From: Ferrimonas sp048263965
GTDB taxonomy: Bacteria; Pseudomonadota; Gammaproteobacteria; Enterobacterales; Shewanellaceae
DNA length: 64,000 nucleotides
Assembly (NCBI RefSeq): GCF_048263965.1
Contig: NZ_JBLXDO010000004.1
Location: 62,001 to 126,000, forward strand
Direction: 5' to 3'
The notes under the pieces are model-generated. The model had not been told where the DNA came from. It did no database searches and worked only from the letters and a program-made list of their open reading frames with translations. Positions 35,254-44,086 of this stretch are shown here, one piece after another (the first letter of the stretch is position 1; the number at the start of each line of letters is the position of its first letter). The translations under genes were made by a program, and so were the position numbers.

Positions 35254-35516
35254 ATTTACCTGTCAACAACCAAAAGTTAATTCATGCCCAATTTCCATCG
35301 AATCCATTACCAACAGTGAACAATGAATTAACTTAAAAAGATAAGGGCGAGTACATATATGACTTGGCAGACATGCTGCCAAGAAGAGTATTTACGAAAA
35401 GGGTAAAGCAACCAATAAATTTAATTTTGAATCAGGAGTGGAGAAATAAACTCCCTTACATATGATGACAATATGGCTAAAGGTAAATAAAACAAAACAT
35501 TTATGTAGGAGAACGA

Positions 35517-36305
35517 TCAGCTGAAGTGACGAACCCTCTCGTCGTAGAGCTTCTCCAACGCCTCAGCCACAGTCAGCCTGTCGTCCCGGTCCAGATAACG
35601 CTGAACCGCATTAACCACATAACGACGGGACTGATTATGGGTCCTGGCAAACTCCCCGCACAGCCGATTCATCTGACGCGCCTCCAACTGTTTCTGCTGC
35701 TGCTGTTGCAGAGAGAGGATCACCGCCTCCAGGTTGTCATTGTGCTGCTCCAACCCCTGAGCCAGCTTGCCCTGACTGAGGCCGTAGGCCTTGGCAGAGT
35801 GCTCCAGGGCTGCCTTAATCCCCTCGAAGCGCTGGCCGAAGACCACCACAGGCTGACTGAGCACCTGCTCCACAGCCACGCGGCTGCCGTCCACCTCGTA
35901 AGTGAACCCCGGATAGTTCGCCCGGCGATGGGACTCCTCTCCCAGGGTCAGTCCTGCGGCGATGCTGTGCTTGAGGGAACGATCCAGCTCCGCCACCTCC
36001 TCCTGGCTCCAACGCAGGTAGACGTTGATCGCCTTCTTGTACTTGGCGGCCAGTTTGGCCTGAACCACATCTCGACGCTGCTGCAACAACCCCATGGTGC
36101 AGCCTTTTAACAGGGTGACACACTCCTTGCACGCCGGAATCTGCAGGTTATCCGCCGCCTGACGGTGGTGCTCAAACGCTCCCCAGTGAGCCTGCGGCGG
36201 CGCAAAGTCTTGCTCTGTGGCGATGCAGCCGCAGTAGAAGCAGGTGTGGAAGTGGGTTTCGTCAGCGGCCCGGAGCAGCCGATAGCGTTCATCCAGTTGG
36301 GTCAT
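35517..36305 (-). CDS. Unclassified protein with an HNH-like Cys4 zinc site
   Basis: About 262 residues. The N-terminal 60 residues hold CFYCGC and, 30 residues later, CKEC, with an intervening HHRQAADNLQIP stretch; this recalls zinc-ribbon HNH endonucleases but the catalytic H-N-H order is not convincing. A Gln-rich helix (VILSLQQQQQKQLEARQ) lies toward the C-terminus and may form a coiled coil. Start is uncertain; 36305 (MTQLDERYRLL) is chosen because the sequence upstream is not protein-like. Function unknown. Confidence 0.6.
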   Translation of the reverse strand: MTQLDERYRLLRAADETHFHTCFYCGCIATEQDFAPPQAHWGAFEHHRQAADNLQIPACKECVTLLKGCTMGLLQQRRDVVQAKLAAKYKKAINVYLRWSQEEVAELDRSLKHSIAAGLTLGEESHRRANYPGFTYEVDGSRVAVEQVLSQPVVVFGQRFEGIKAALEHSAKAYGLSQGKLAQGLEQHNDNLEAVILSLQQQQQKQLEARQMNRLCGEFARTHNQSRRYVVNAVQRYLDRDDRLTVAEALEKLYDERVRHFS

Positions 36306-36501
36306 TGGGGGAAGTGGATTATGGGTCAGGGGAGCCATTCTAGCCCAAGGGGAAGAGGGTTGGCGACCGCCTGACTGGCCGAACGTGTGAAATGGGAAGG
36401 CACGAACGGAAGCGGTCGCCGTAAAACTAGTGCCTTTACTCCGGTATAAGTCAGAATCGCTCTCATTTCCAGTCAGAGGGGGGAATTTCCGCTTTTTGCC
36501 G

Positions 36502-38397
36502 CTAGCGCTGCTGCAGCTCGGGAGACACACTGCTGCTCAATATCTGCCCTATCTCGTCACTGGGCAACGGCTTATACAACAGATACCCCTGGGCATACTC
36601 ACACCCATGCAGACTCAGCTGACGGTAGCTGCTGTACTCCTCAATCCCCTCGGCGACCACCTGCATGCCCAGCCCGTGGGCCATATGGATAATGGCCTTG
36701 ATCAACTCAATATCTCTGGGAGAACTCTCCAGCTCTCTGACAAAGGTCTTGTCTATCTTCAGCTTCTGGAATGGCAACTGCTTCAGGTGGCTCAGGGAGG
36801 AGTGACCCGTACCAAAATCATCCAGCGCCAGCCCTACCCCCAGCCCCCTCAGCCGGGACAGAATCTGCGGCGAGGATTCAATGTCCTGCATGGTGGTGTC
36901 TTCGGTCACCTCAATCACCAGCTGGTCCGCCGGCACCCCGGTCTCGGACAGCACCCGCTCCACCATGGCCACCAGGTCATAGCGACTGTACATCATGGGT
37001 GAGATATTGACCGTCACCTTAGGGGAAACCAGCCCCTGGGTGCGCCAGGCCATATTCTGGCGGCAGGCCCGGGTCATCACCCAGAAGTTCAGGGACTCGG
37101 CCAAGCCCGACTGCTCGGCGATGGCGACCACTTCCAGGGGCGAGATCTCCCCATAGACAGGATGACGCCAGCGCAACAGCGCCTCCACCAGAATCACCTG
37201 GCGATTCTTCATCGAGACTATGGGCTGATACAACTGCAGCAACTGGTCCCGGGCGATGGCACGTTCCAGATCGTCCGCCAGGATCCGCTTGCGCAACGCC
37301 CGGTTCTCCATCTCCTGTTCGAACAGACGACAACACATCTCCTCGTTCTTGGCAGCGTACATGGCAGTGTCCGCGTTGTTGAGCAGCTTATCTGGCTGTA
37401 GGGCGTCTTCGGGAAACAGGCTGATGCCGATACTGAGCCTGGGAGAGATCCGCTGGCCCATGATGGTCACTGGCGTGTTGATCTCTGCCGCCAGTTGCCG
37501 GGCAAACACCAGGGCTTCCTCCGGGCCCGCCGCACTCTGCTGAAGGATGCCAAACTCGTCGCCACCGAGTCTGGCCACCAGTTCTCCCTCTCCACTGGAG
37601 TTCTTCAGCCGTGCGGCCACCTCCCGCAGAAGCTGATCCCCGGCCGCATGGCCCAACTGATCGTTGATCTCCTTAAAGCCGTTCATGTCCATCATATAAA
37701 CGGCGACCCTGTGCCGCTTTCGTCGCCCTTTGGAGATGGCCAGCTCAAGGCGCCTCTGGAAAAGGTTACGGTTGGGCAGGTTGGTGAGGCTGTCGTGCAG
37801 CGCCTGGCGACGATTGTTGCGGCTCTCACGAATCACCAGAATCACCAGGAGCGCACCGCTGATAAGAAGCCCAAGAAGGTAGATATTGGCCTCATACTGA
37901 AGGTCGAACACCCTCTTGAGGTTGAACAGGGCCCGGTCTCCGGAAAAGCTCTGAACATTGAGCTGGCGCACCTGCTCCGCCATGGGTTCCAGCTGTTTCA
38001 GCAACGCCAGCGCCCTGGCATCCCCGTCTGTCAGCGCCATCACGTCAGGATCCATCCGCGCCAGAGAGCTCCCCAGGCTCTCAAGCAGCTGCTCGACCCC
38101 TGGGTGACTCCTGAAGTCCCTGGCCTCTGCCCCCACAGCCAACACCTCCACCCGGCTCCAGAAGATCTCAAATCTCATTCTGGCCTCATCGGCGGCCAGA
38201 TCGGACAGGGCAACACGTCGAAACGCATGCTGCAGCTTGATCAGCTCCATCTCCAGTTCAGCGGCAGACCAGCTGACTGTCTTCATGGAGAGGGAGAGCA
38301 GCTTGGTCATCTGGCTATGACGCTGACTACTTACCGCCGAACTGAAGGCAAACAGCAACACGACACCGGCAAGCACCAACAACTTGAATCTCTTCAT
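36502..38397 (-). CDS. GGDEF/EAL dual-domain c-di-GMP enzyme
   Basis: A 631-residue protein: a TM helix at the N-terminus, a periplasmic helical domain, TM2 (about 173-189), an intact GGDEF domain (RLGGDEFGIL) and an intact EAL domain (VEALLRWRHP, VIEVTEDTTM, LDDFGTGHSS, LKIDKTFV, AEGIEE). Both synthesis and hydrolysis of c-di-GMP are possible on motif grounds. Its start overlaps the stop of the molybdopterin-fold gene by 4 bases, so the two are translationally coupled and the periplasmic protein probably supplies the signal. Confidence 0.9.
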   Translation of the reverse strand: MKRFKLLVLAGVVLLFAFSSAVSSQRHSQMTKLLSLSMKTVSWSAAELEMELIKLQHAFRRVALSDLAADEARMRFEIFWSRVEVLAVGAEARDFRSHPGVEQLLESLGSSLARMDPDVMALTDGDARALALLKQLEPMAEQVRQLNVQSFSGDRALFNLKRVFDLQYEANIYLLGLLISGALLVILVIRESRNNRRQALHDSLTNLPNRNLFQRRLELAISKGRRKRHRVAVYMMDMNGFKEINDQLGHAAGDQLLREVAARLKNSSGEGELVARLGGDEFGILQQSAAGPEEALVFARQLAAEINTPVTIMGQRISPRLSIGISLFPEDALQPDKLLNNADTAMYAAKNEEMCCRLFEQEMENRALRKRILADDLERAIARDQLLQLYQPIVSMKNRQVILVEALLRWRHPVYGEISPLEVVAIAEQSGLAESLNFWVMTRACRQNMAWRTQGLVSPKVTVNISPMMYSRYDLVAMVERVLSETGVPADQLVIEVTEDTTMQDIESSPQILSRLRGLGVGLALDDFGTGHSSLSHLKQLPFQKLKIDKTFVRELESSPRDIELIKAIIHMAHGLGMQVVAEGIEEYSSYRQLSLHGCEYAQGYLLYKPLPSDEIGQILSSSVSPELQQR

Positions 38398-38906
38398 TCA
38401 AGCACTTCCAGATATCGCAGCTGCCAAATCATCTTCTCGTGGAACTTGACCTCATCCAGCTGGGGATACTCGGTCAAAGGCAGTACCAGCCAGATGGGCC
38501 CCTTGTCCCTGACCCGCATCTGCCTGCCATCGACGCTGGTAGCCAGCAGCAGTGGATAGCGCCCCAGCTCGGCCAGATCGATATGGGTGAAATAATCATT
38601 GAGCGCACTGGCTTTGACCCGTCCACCTGACGCCCCCAGATACAACAGCAGATCCGACAGTAACACCCCTTCATATTTGTGCTGCTGTTCGGTCCAGGGG
38701 GTCAGGGTGGTCACGCTACTCTGAGGCAGCAGGGACAACATCTTCCGGTCGAGGCGAGCCTCCCCGACGGCATTGGTTTGCTCTATCTTGCCACTGATGG
38801 TCAACAGAACCCGCCCCTGAGGCCGTTCAAGTTCTGAGGCTGACACCAGCGAGGTCAGAAGAAAAACCAATGCAACTGAGACGAAGCATTTCCACATGTT
38901 ATTCAT
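38394..38906 (-). CDS. Periplasmic protein with a molybdopterin-oxidoreductase-like fold
   Basis: About 170 residues with a signal peptide (MWKCFVSVALVFLLTSLVSA). The mature part (LLTISGKIEQTN, YEGVLLSDLLLYLGA, LNDYFTHIDLAELGRYPLLL, RDKGPIWLVLPLTEYPQLDE) resembles the short 'oxidoreductase, molybdopterin-binding' proteins often found beside GGDEF/EAL genes. It lacks the Cys that would coordinate Mo in sulfite oxidase, so it is probably a ligand-sensing partner and not an enzyme. It overlaps the GGDEF/EAL gene downstream by 4 bases. Start at 38906 or 38897; neither has a strong ribosome site. Confidence 0.75.
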   Translation of the reverse strand: MNNMWKCFVSVALVFLLTSLVSASELERPQGRVLLTISGKIEQTNAVGEARLDRKMLSLLPQSSVTTLTPWTEQQHKYEGVLLSDLLLYLGASGGRVKASALNDYFTHIDLAELGRYPLLLATSVDGRQMRVRDKGPIWLVLPLTEYPQLDEVKFHEKMIWQLRYLEVLE

Positions 38907-39290
38907 ATCTATAATTTTAAATGAAAGTTCTCGGACAACTTCTGTATATTTCAGAGAAGAGATCCCACAAATCAGATGCGCGCCAACCAGATAGAAATGA
39001 GAAACTTTACACGTCGAGACCGGCGTTAAGAGTGCCGAATGTAGCATGAATGGCGTGAATGAGAAGGGCTGAAAACAAATCTAAAAATTCACTTTAGTGG
39101 CGCTAAGTCCGCATAAATACGCACCAGCACTGGCTCGGCATGCGCCTTAGGCCTGAGTTTTTCATATTATTTAATCAATTAACTAGAGTCTGAGGTTATT
39201 CTTTCCACTCGCCCTAACACAGCATGAAAAACCACCCCCACAATTAGAGCCAATACTCTTATATAGTAATCAACTAATTTATCTCTAAAA
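38907..39290. other. Intergenic region, 384 bases
   Basis: The stretch is AT-rich and non-coding, between two minus-strand genes. No terminator with a T tract, RNA gene or repeat was recognised. It should contain the promoter of the molybdopterin-fold/GGDEF-EAL operon. Confidence 0.5.
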
Positions 39291-40244
39291 TTAATCGGGA
39301 ATCACCACGGCGTCGGAAACATAGTTAAAAATTGCCTCAATCAGCCACTCAGGGTAGCTGTGCTGGCGTGAAGAGCTGAGCAGAAAGTAGTTAGGGGCGC
39401 CCATGCGACCATGAAGCAGGGCCATCTGGCCGGGGGGAATACGCTCCACCCTTATCCCCTCTATCCGCTCCAGCAGTGCCACGGCAGGCAGCCCGCCAAC
39501 GAAGGAGAGTGATCGGGTGTCCAGAAGCTGGTTGGCCAGCTCGGCAATGTCACACACCCTGGCCTCAATCGCCAGTTCCCGCCCCAGATCCCGGGCATAG
39601 ACCTCCAGGGGGTCAATCCGATCATTGAATGCAGGGATGCCATTGACCACAAAGGGGAAACGGATAATCTCTTCCAACATCCTATCTTCGGCGACCTGCC
39701 AGATGGGGTGGTGTTGACAGCCAACCACAAATACCGAGTTGGACTGGGTAATGAACTGACTGTTTACCCCCTCTGCCACCGAGGATTCGTTGGAGATACT
39801 GAGGTCGATGTCCCCCTGGCGAATATCCCGCTCCACGTAGTAGTTGGTGGGTTTAACCACGAAGGTACAACTCTGGTTGTGCTGTTCCCCCAGCTTTTTC
39901 AGGTGAAGGGAGAGACCGACCCTGAGGCCAGACGGAGCGGCGATGCACACCTCTCTCTTGATTCGGCTGTGCTCATCCTGATCCAGTGAACAGGCTTGCT
40001 CAGCCAACTCCAGTACCCGCTTCATTTCAGGGTAGATGCGCACGGCCATCTCGCTGGGCTCAAATCCATACTGCTTTCGGTGAAACAGGGGATCATCCAG
40101 GGCGTGACGCAGTTGATTCAGGATTCGGCTGACTTTCGAGGCAGGAACATTCAGAGCCTGGGCCACTGTCATTGAGTTCAGCGACTCATAGACGAGTACA
40201 AACACCTGGAACGAAAAGATACTCACATCATTGAGCCGCTTCAT
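39291..40244 (-). CDS. LysR-like transcriptional regulator (subfamily A), beside decaheme gene 2
   Basis: A 317-residue protein, paralogous to the regulator at 30037: IFSFQVFVLVYESLNSMTVA, SKVSRILNQLRHALDDPLFH, RKQYGFEPSE in the winged helix, then a shared effector domain (NDRIDPLEVYARDLG, GAPNYFLLSSSRQ). Start 40244 has GGGG 6 bases upstream. It lies downstream of, and in the same direction as, the decaheme cytochrome gene, from which it is separated by a terminator. Each of the two decaheme genes in the window thus has a regulator of this family next to it. Confidence 0.82.
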   Translation of the reverse strand: MKRLNDVSIFSFQVFVLVYESLNSMTVAQALNVPASKVSRILNQLRHALDDPLFHRKQYGFEPSEMAVRIYPEMKRVLELAEQACSLDQDEHSRIKREVCIAAPSGLRVGLSLHLKKLGEQHNQSCTFVVKPTNYYVERDIRQGDIDLSISNESSVAEGVNSQFITQSNSVFVVGCQHHPIWQVAEDRMLEEIIRFPFVVNGIPAFNDRIDPLEVYARDLGRELAIEARVCDIAELANQLLDTRSLSFVGGLPAVALLERIEGIRVERIPPGQMALLHGRMGAPNYFLLSSSRQHSYPEWLIEAIFNYVSDAVVIPD

Positions 40245-40383
40245 CGAATGCCCCGACATCTGAAAAGGCTAATATAGGCGATCCCACCTCGGGCTTTACG
40301 GAGCTCCGTCACGGAAATACAGTCACTCATAACAGTAAGAAGAACTTTATTTTCCTTTATTATTCATGATCTTTTCTTACACC

Positions 40384-40407
40384 AAAAAAAGCGCCCGAAG
40401 GCGCTTT
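40384..40407 (-). terminator. Terminator of decaheme gene 2
   Basis: AAAGCGCC and GGCGCTTT arms, CGAA loop, followed on the minus strand by a T run, 31 bases after the cytochrome stop. Confidence 0.88.
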
Positions 40408-40437
40408 GGCTTGGTGCGTTGCAGGGAAATGCAAACG

Positions 40438-42729
40438 CTAGTGCGCAGGACCGCTGTGCACTGAATCGATACCGTAGGTCTTACCTTCGGCATGACACAC
40501 ACCGCAGCTCTCAATGCTCACTTCGGCAGCGCTATCGGCGGGCTCCTCGGTGAGGGTCGCACCGTTGGCAGCGAAGTGGGCCTTGGCGGCATCGGTATTG
40601 TGGACGTGGCAACTACGGCAGCTCTCGGAGACCGGAGAGATGTAGCCGTAGGTGGTGCCGAAGTCCTTGGTGATGGCGATGGCGTCCTTACCCGAGGCCA
40701 GGGTGCCATTGGCGGTGAACAGGCTCACGTCTGCCTTGTGACAGGCCTGACAATCACTCTGAACATCCGGGTAACCATTGAGATCACCGATGACGCCCTG
40801 GTCATCCACCCGGCGGAATACACCGTGAGGACCGGTTACGTGCCACTCGCCACTGTGATAGCGGTGAGCCACGGTCATCAGGTCACGGTTGTAGAACTGT
40901 GCCGGTTTCACGTCCACGACCACATCGTTACCGTCGGCGTCTTTGCCGATGGCGCTGACCTGACTGTGGAAGGAACCGGTGAAGCCATCCTTGGGACTGT
41001 GGCAGCTGACACAGGTGGTGAACTGGTTGGCACCATGGTTATGGCCCAGCTTCACCCAGGTCAGGTTGTCGTGGCAGTTATTACAGGTATCCTCATCAAT
41101 GGAGACATTCTCTCTCTCGATACGGGGCGCAATAAAGTCACTGCCATCAACATTGGCGAAGTTCCAGTAGGTGGGTGCCATGGTGGCAGACACCTTCAGC
41201 TCCACGTCGGCACAGGCCACCATGTCGGCACCGTCGGTGCAGATGGCAAAATCAGGCACGAAGTAAGCGCTGTTGCCCACCAGTTCGGGCGCATTCACTA
41301 TCAGGGTATAGCTGCCGCTGGACTCGTCACCTTTCAGCAGATTGATGGTACCGGACTGGTTGAAGATGCCGTCCGCTTCAATTTCACCAAACATGATGTC
41401 ATCGCGCAGGATGGCATCAGCCACGGCCACGCCATCCGCCAGGCGGGCGGTGGTATCAAACACCAGGGTCATGTCGCCGGTGACATCGTCGATGGCGATG
41501 CTGGAAAGGACAATTTCAAAGGCGGACTCGGACGCCGAGCGGCCACCCACGTTATGGGCCTCCAGCGGGCTCAGGGCTCCGGCACCGTGACAACCGGCGC
41601 AGACGCTGTCGTCCTGAGGAACGATGCCGGCGTGGTTTTCACCGGTCTCGAAGTTCACATCGATGTGACAGGCCTGACAGGCATCGGCGTAGATGTTGAC
41701 CGCCCACCCGGCGCCATTGTCGTGACAGACAGAGCATTCACTCATGTCCGCTGGGAAGCCAATCTCACCGAACATCTCCTTGGCTTCGCCCAGCAGGGCG
41801 TCCTCAATGTGATGACCAGCGTGCAGGCGGTGAACCATGGGGGCAAAGTTGGGGTTGAACCCCTTGATGTCCCCATTGTCATCGGCCACGCTGTTTTCAC
41901 TGTCGGGCAGATTGATCTGCACGTTATGGCAGGAGACGCAGTTCTCCACCCGCTGATAGTTGTGGTGGGCGTGAATATTCTCTATCCATCCCTCCTTCTC
42001 ACCGTGACAACGGATACAGGCGTTGCTGCTGACGATGTCCTTCTCAGACACGGCCAACTCGCCGGTTGCCGGAACATAGTCCATCGGCGGGGTCAGTACC
42101 TTGTCCGACAGCCCCACTCCCTGATCATCGACGATGTTGTAGGAGCGGATCATCAGGCGGTGCAGGTTGTTGATGTCGGCATCGGCCCAGATCAGCGGAG
42201 CCTCACCATCGTGCTCCCAGGTCAGGGAGTAGCTGCCCGGATTGGCTTCATCTTCGGCCAGAGTACAGGCCTGAACCTCATTGCCTCTGCGATCCGTGGT
42301 CGCCCCTGTGGGGGAGCAATAGAGGGAGGAACCAAATTCAGTGGCCACACCGTGGTTTATCCACTGATAGGGGGCACCGGTGCCGGACTCGTTGGCAACC
42401 TGCTCAGTCAGGTAGAGGGCGATCTTATCCAGGCCCACGAAAGGCACGTCTTCACCCTTGGTGTTCTTGCCGGTCACGGTGAACTTCACCGCGAAGGGTT
42501 TTCCGGGCTCAATCACCACATCGGTGGGGACTATGGTGTAGACCAGATCCGCAGGGCTATTGGCGGTATCGACAAAGGAGCCCGCAGGCAAACCTGGCTC
42601 TCCGGGAGTACCGGGAGCACCAGGTTCTCCCGGCGCACCATCCTTGCCATCGTCGCCGTCACTGCAGCCGCTCATCATCAGCGCAGAGGCCAGCATCACT
42701 GCCAGCGGAGTTTTAGTTGTAAGTTTCAT
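40438..42729 (-). CDS. OmcA/MtrC-family decaheme c-type cytochrome lipoprotein (second copy)
   Basis: About 763 residues: lipobox MMSGC, an acidic DGDDGKDG linker and a collagen-like GEPG/GTPG run, then ten heme sites: CIRCH, CVSCH, CSVCH, CQACH, CAGCH, CNNCH, CVSCH, CQACH, CRSCH, CGVCH. They are grouped five and five around a beta-rich domain, as in the first copy at 4229, with which it is paralogous but clearly diverged. It would be a surface electron-transfer lipoprotein. Three tandem ATG codons begin at 42735; 42729 is chosen for spacing to GGAG. No MtrA or MtrB is nearby. Confidence 0.93.
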   Translation of the reverse strand: MKLTTKTPLAVMLASALMMSGCSDGDDGKDGAPGEPGAPGTPGEPGLPAGSFVDTANSPADLVYTIVPTDVVIEPGKPFAVKFTVTGKNTKGEDVPFVGLDKIALYLTEQVANESGTGAPYQWINHGVATEFGSSLYCSPTGATTDRRGNEVQACTLAEDEANPGSYSLTWEHDGEAPLIWADADINNLHRLMIRSYNIVDDQGVGLSDKVLTPPMDYVPATGELAVSEKDIVSSNACIRCHGEKEGWIENIHAHHNYQRVENCVSCHNVQINLPDSENSVADDNGDIKGFNPNFAPMVHRLHAGHHIEDALLGEAKEMFGEIGFPADMSECSVCHDNGAGWAVNIYADACQACHIDVNFETGENHAGIVPQDDSVCAGCHGAGALSPLEAHNVGGRSASESAFEIVLSSIAIDDVTGDMTLVFDTTARLADGVAVADAILRDDIMFGEIEADGIFNQSGTINLLKGDESSGSYTLIVNAPELVGNSAYFVPDFAICTDGADMVACADVELKVSATMAPTYWNFANVDGSDFIAPRIERENVSIDEDTCNNCHDNLTWVKLGHNHGANQFTTCVSCHSPKDGFTGSFHSQVSAIGKDADGNDVVVDVKPAQFYNRDLMTVAHRYHSGEWHVTGPHGVFRRVDDQGVIGDLNGYPDVQSDCQACHKADVSLFTANGTLASGKDAIAITKDFGTTYGYISPVSESCRSCHVHNTDAAKAHFAANGATLTEEPADSAAEVSIESCGVCHAEGKTYGIDSVHSGPAH

Positions 42730-42802
42730 CATCATTTCTCCAACAAAGGAATAACCATCCAAATGGTCCAAGGCATAGTAAGAGAAACAATGACTTAAAT
42801 AT

Positions 42803-42818
42803 GGTGACCCATATCAAC
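42803..42818. promoter_or_regulatory. CRP-like site upstream of decaheme gene 2
   Basis: GGTGA-N6-TCAAC (read on the plus strand) fits the symmetry of a CRP site with mismatches at the outer positions, about 75 bases upstream of the cytochrome start. It is a weak match. Confidence 0.3.
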
Positions 42819-43158
42819 TTAACCAAGACGCAACAGACTTCGGGATTACTCCGCATCGACCTGGATAAACCGATGAATTCTTCTGGCCAGGCACCCGCCA
42901 ACAGAACATCCACCCCGGCAGATGTGCCGCAAAGGAGAGTTCTGGCAGATTGCACCAGCAGCAAATGTTGAATTCATTTTCAGCATTTTTGATTTATTCT
43001 TGCCGCTAACGACTGCACCCCAACTCTCCTGACCGCTGTGACGGGGTCTCCCCCTGTTTAACCCTCCCTTCGGCGTTCGTAAAATTCGAATAAAAGGCCG
43101 GCCAGACCCAGGGTAGTTGCTAGATAAGGCAAGAATTTCCCGCGCCTAACCGGCATCC

Positions 43159-43175
43159 ATTCTATTTTTTAGAAT
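43159..43175. promoter_or_regulatory. Inverted repeat upstream of the pirin gene
   Basis: ATTCTA and TAGAAT are exact arms around five T residues, 80 bases upstream of the pirin start. It lies in the 525-base non-coding region 42730-43254 between divergent genes, where nothing else but the CRP-like site stands out. An operator is plausible. Confidence 0.4.
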
Positions 43176-43254
43176 CTAGTGACCAGATCTTTGCGATAGT
43201 TGTGTCTCTGGGCTCCTGCTAGGGTTGGATCATCGAAATTCTTAAGGAGCGACC

Positions 43255-44085
43255 ATGAAGATTCTCAATCTCGCCAGGAGCGTAGCCACCCAGGATGGAG
43301 ACGGGGTCAACATCTCCCGGGTTGCCGACTTCAGCGGTCAGATGTTGGATCCCTTCCTGATGATTGATGAGCTCAAGTCTGATAACGAAGCGGACTACAT
43401 CGGAGGATTTCCTCCACACCCCCACCGGGGCATAGAGACCTTCACCTACATCATCGATGGCGGCTTTGAACACAGGGACCAGATGGGCAATCGCAAGGTC
43501 ATTGGTCCGGGTCATGTACAGTGGATGAGCACGGGGTTTGGCGTGGTGCACTCCGAAATGCCAGTGGCCGGTGCCAGTGGCATGCACGGCTTCCAGATCT
43601 GGGTGAACATGGCCGCCAAAGACAAGCTGCGCCCCGCCCGCTACCAGGACTCGATCGCCCAGGGAATTCCTGAGATCCAAGGCAATGATGGCGCCCTGCT
43701 GCGCGCCCTGGCAGGCGAATGGCAGATGGAGGGTCAGGAGGTCCGCTCCCCCATAGATGAGCTGGCAGGGCAGGCCTCAGTCGCAGACCTGCGACTCTCA
43801 CCGGCTGGTAACACCGAGCTGGACAGGGGCCACCATGAGCAGCTGTTTATCTATATTCATAGCGGTCACATCAATGGCTATGGTGCCGGCCATCTGCTGC
43901 TGGCCGATCCCGGCGCACCGCTGCAACTCAGCAGCGAATTAGGGGGCGGAGCCCTGATCTTCTCCGGCAACCGCATCAACGAGGAGATTGTCCACATGGG
44001 CCCCTTCGTGATGAATACCGAAGCGGAGATCCGCCAGGCAGTGAAGGACTATCAATCAGGCAAATTTGGCACTCTGGGAGACTGA
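43255..44085 (+). CDS. Pirin-family protein
   Basis: A 276-residue bicupin. The N-terminal cupin has the pirin metal site: FPPHPHRGIETFTYI and, later, VVHSEMP. MSTGFGVVHSE and FQIWVNMAAKDKL are also typical. Bacterial pirins of this type (YhaK/YhhW-like) can oxidise quercetin or act as redox-sensitive proteins in the cytoplasm. Start at 43255 follows AAGGAG. The next gene, a glutathionyl-hydroquinone reductase, starts 1 base after the stop, so both are in one operon. The pairing suggests a role with quinone or aromatic electrophiles. Confidence 0.9.
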   Translation: MKILNLARSVATQDGDGVNISRVADFSGQMLDPFLMIDELKSDNEADYIGGFPPHPHRGIETFTYIIDGGFEHRDQMGNRKVIGPGHVQWMSTGFGVVHSEMPVAGASGMHGFQIWVNMAAKDKLRPARYQDSIAQGIPEIQGNDGALLRALAGEWQMEGQEVRSPIDELAGQASVADLRLSPAGNTELDRGHHEQLFIYIHSGHINGYGAGHLLLADPGAPLQLSSELGGGALIFSGNRINEEIVHMGPFVMNTEAEIRQAVKDYQSGKFGTLGD

Positions 44086-44086
44086 C

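Noticed and set aside
40492..42798. 768-codon open frame opposite the second decaheme gene
   Set aside because: Same reason: the minus strand has ten CXXCH sites and a lipobox.
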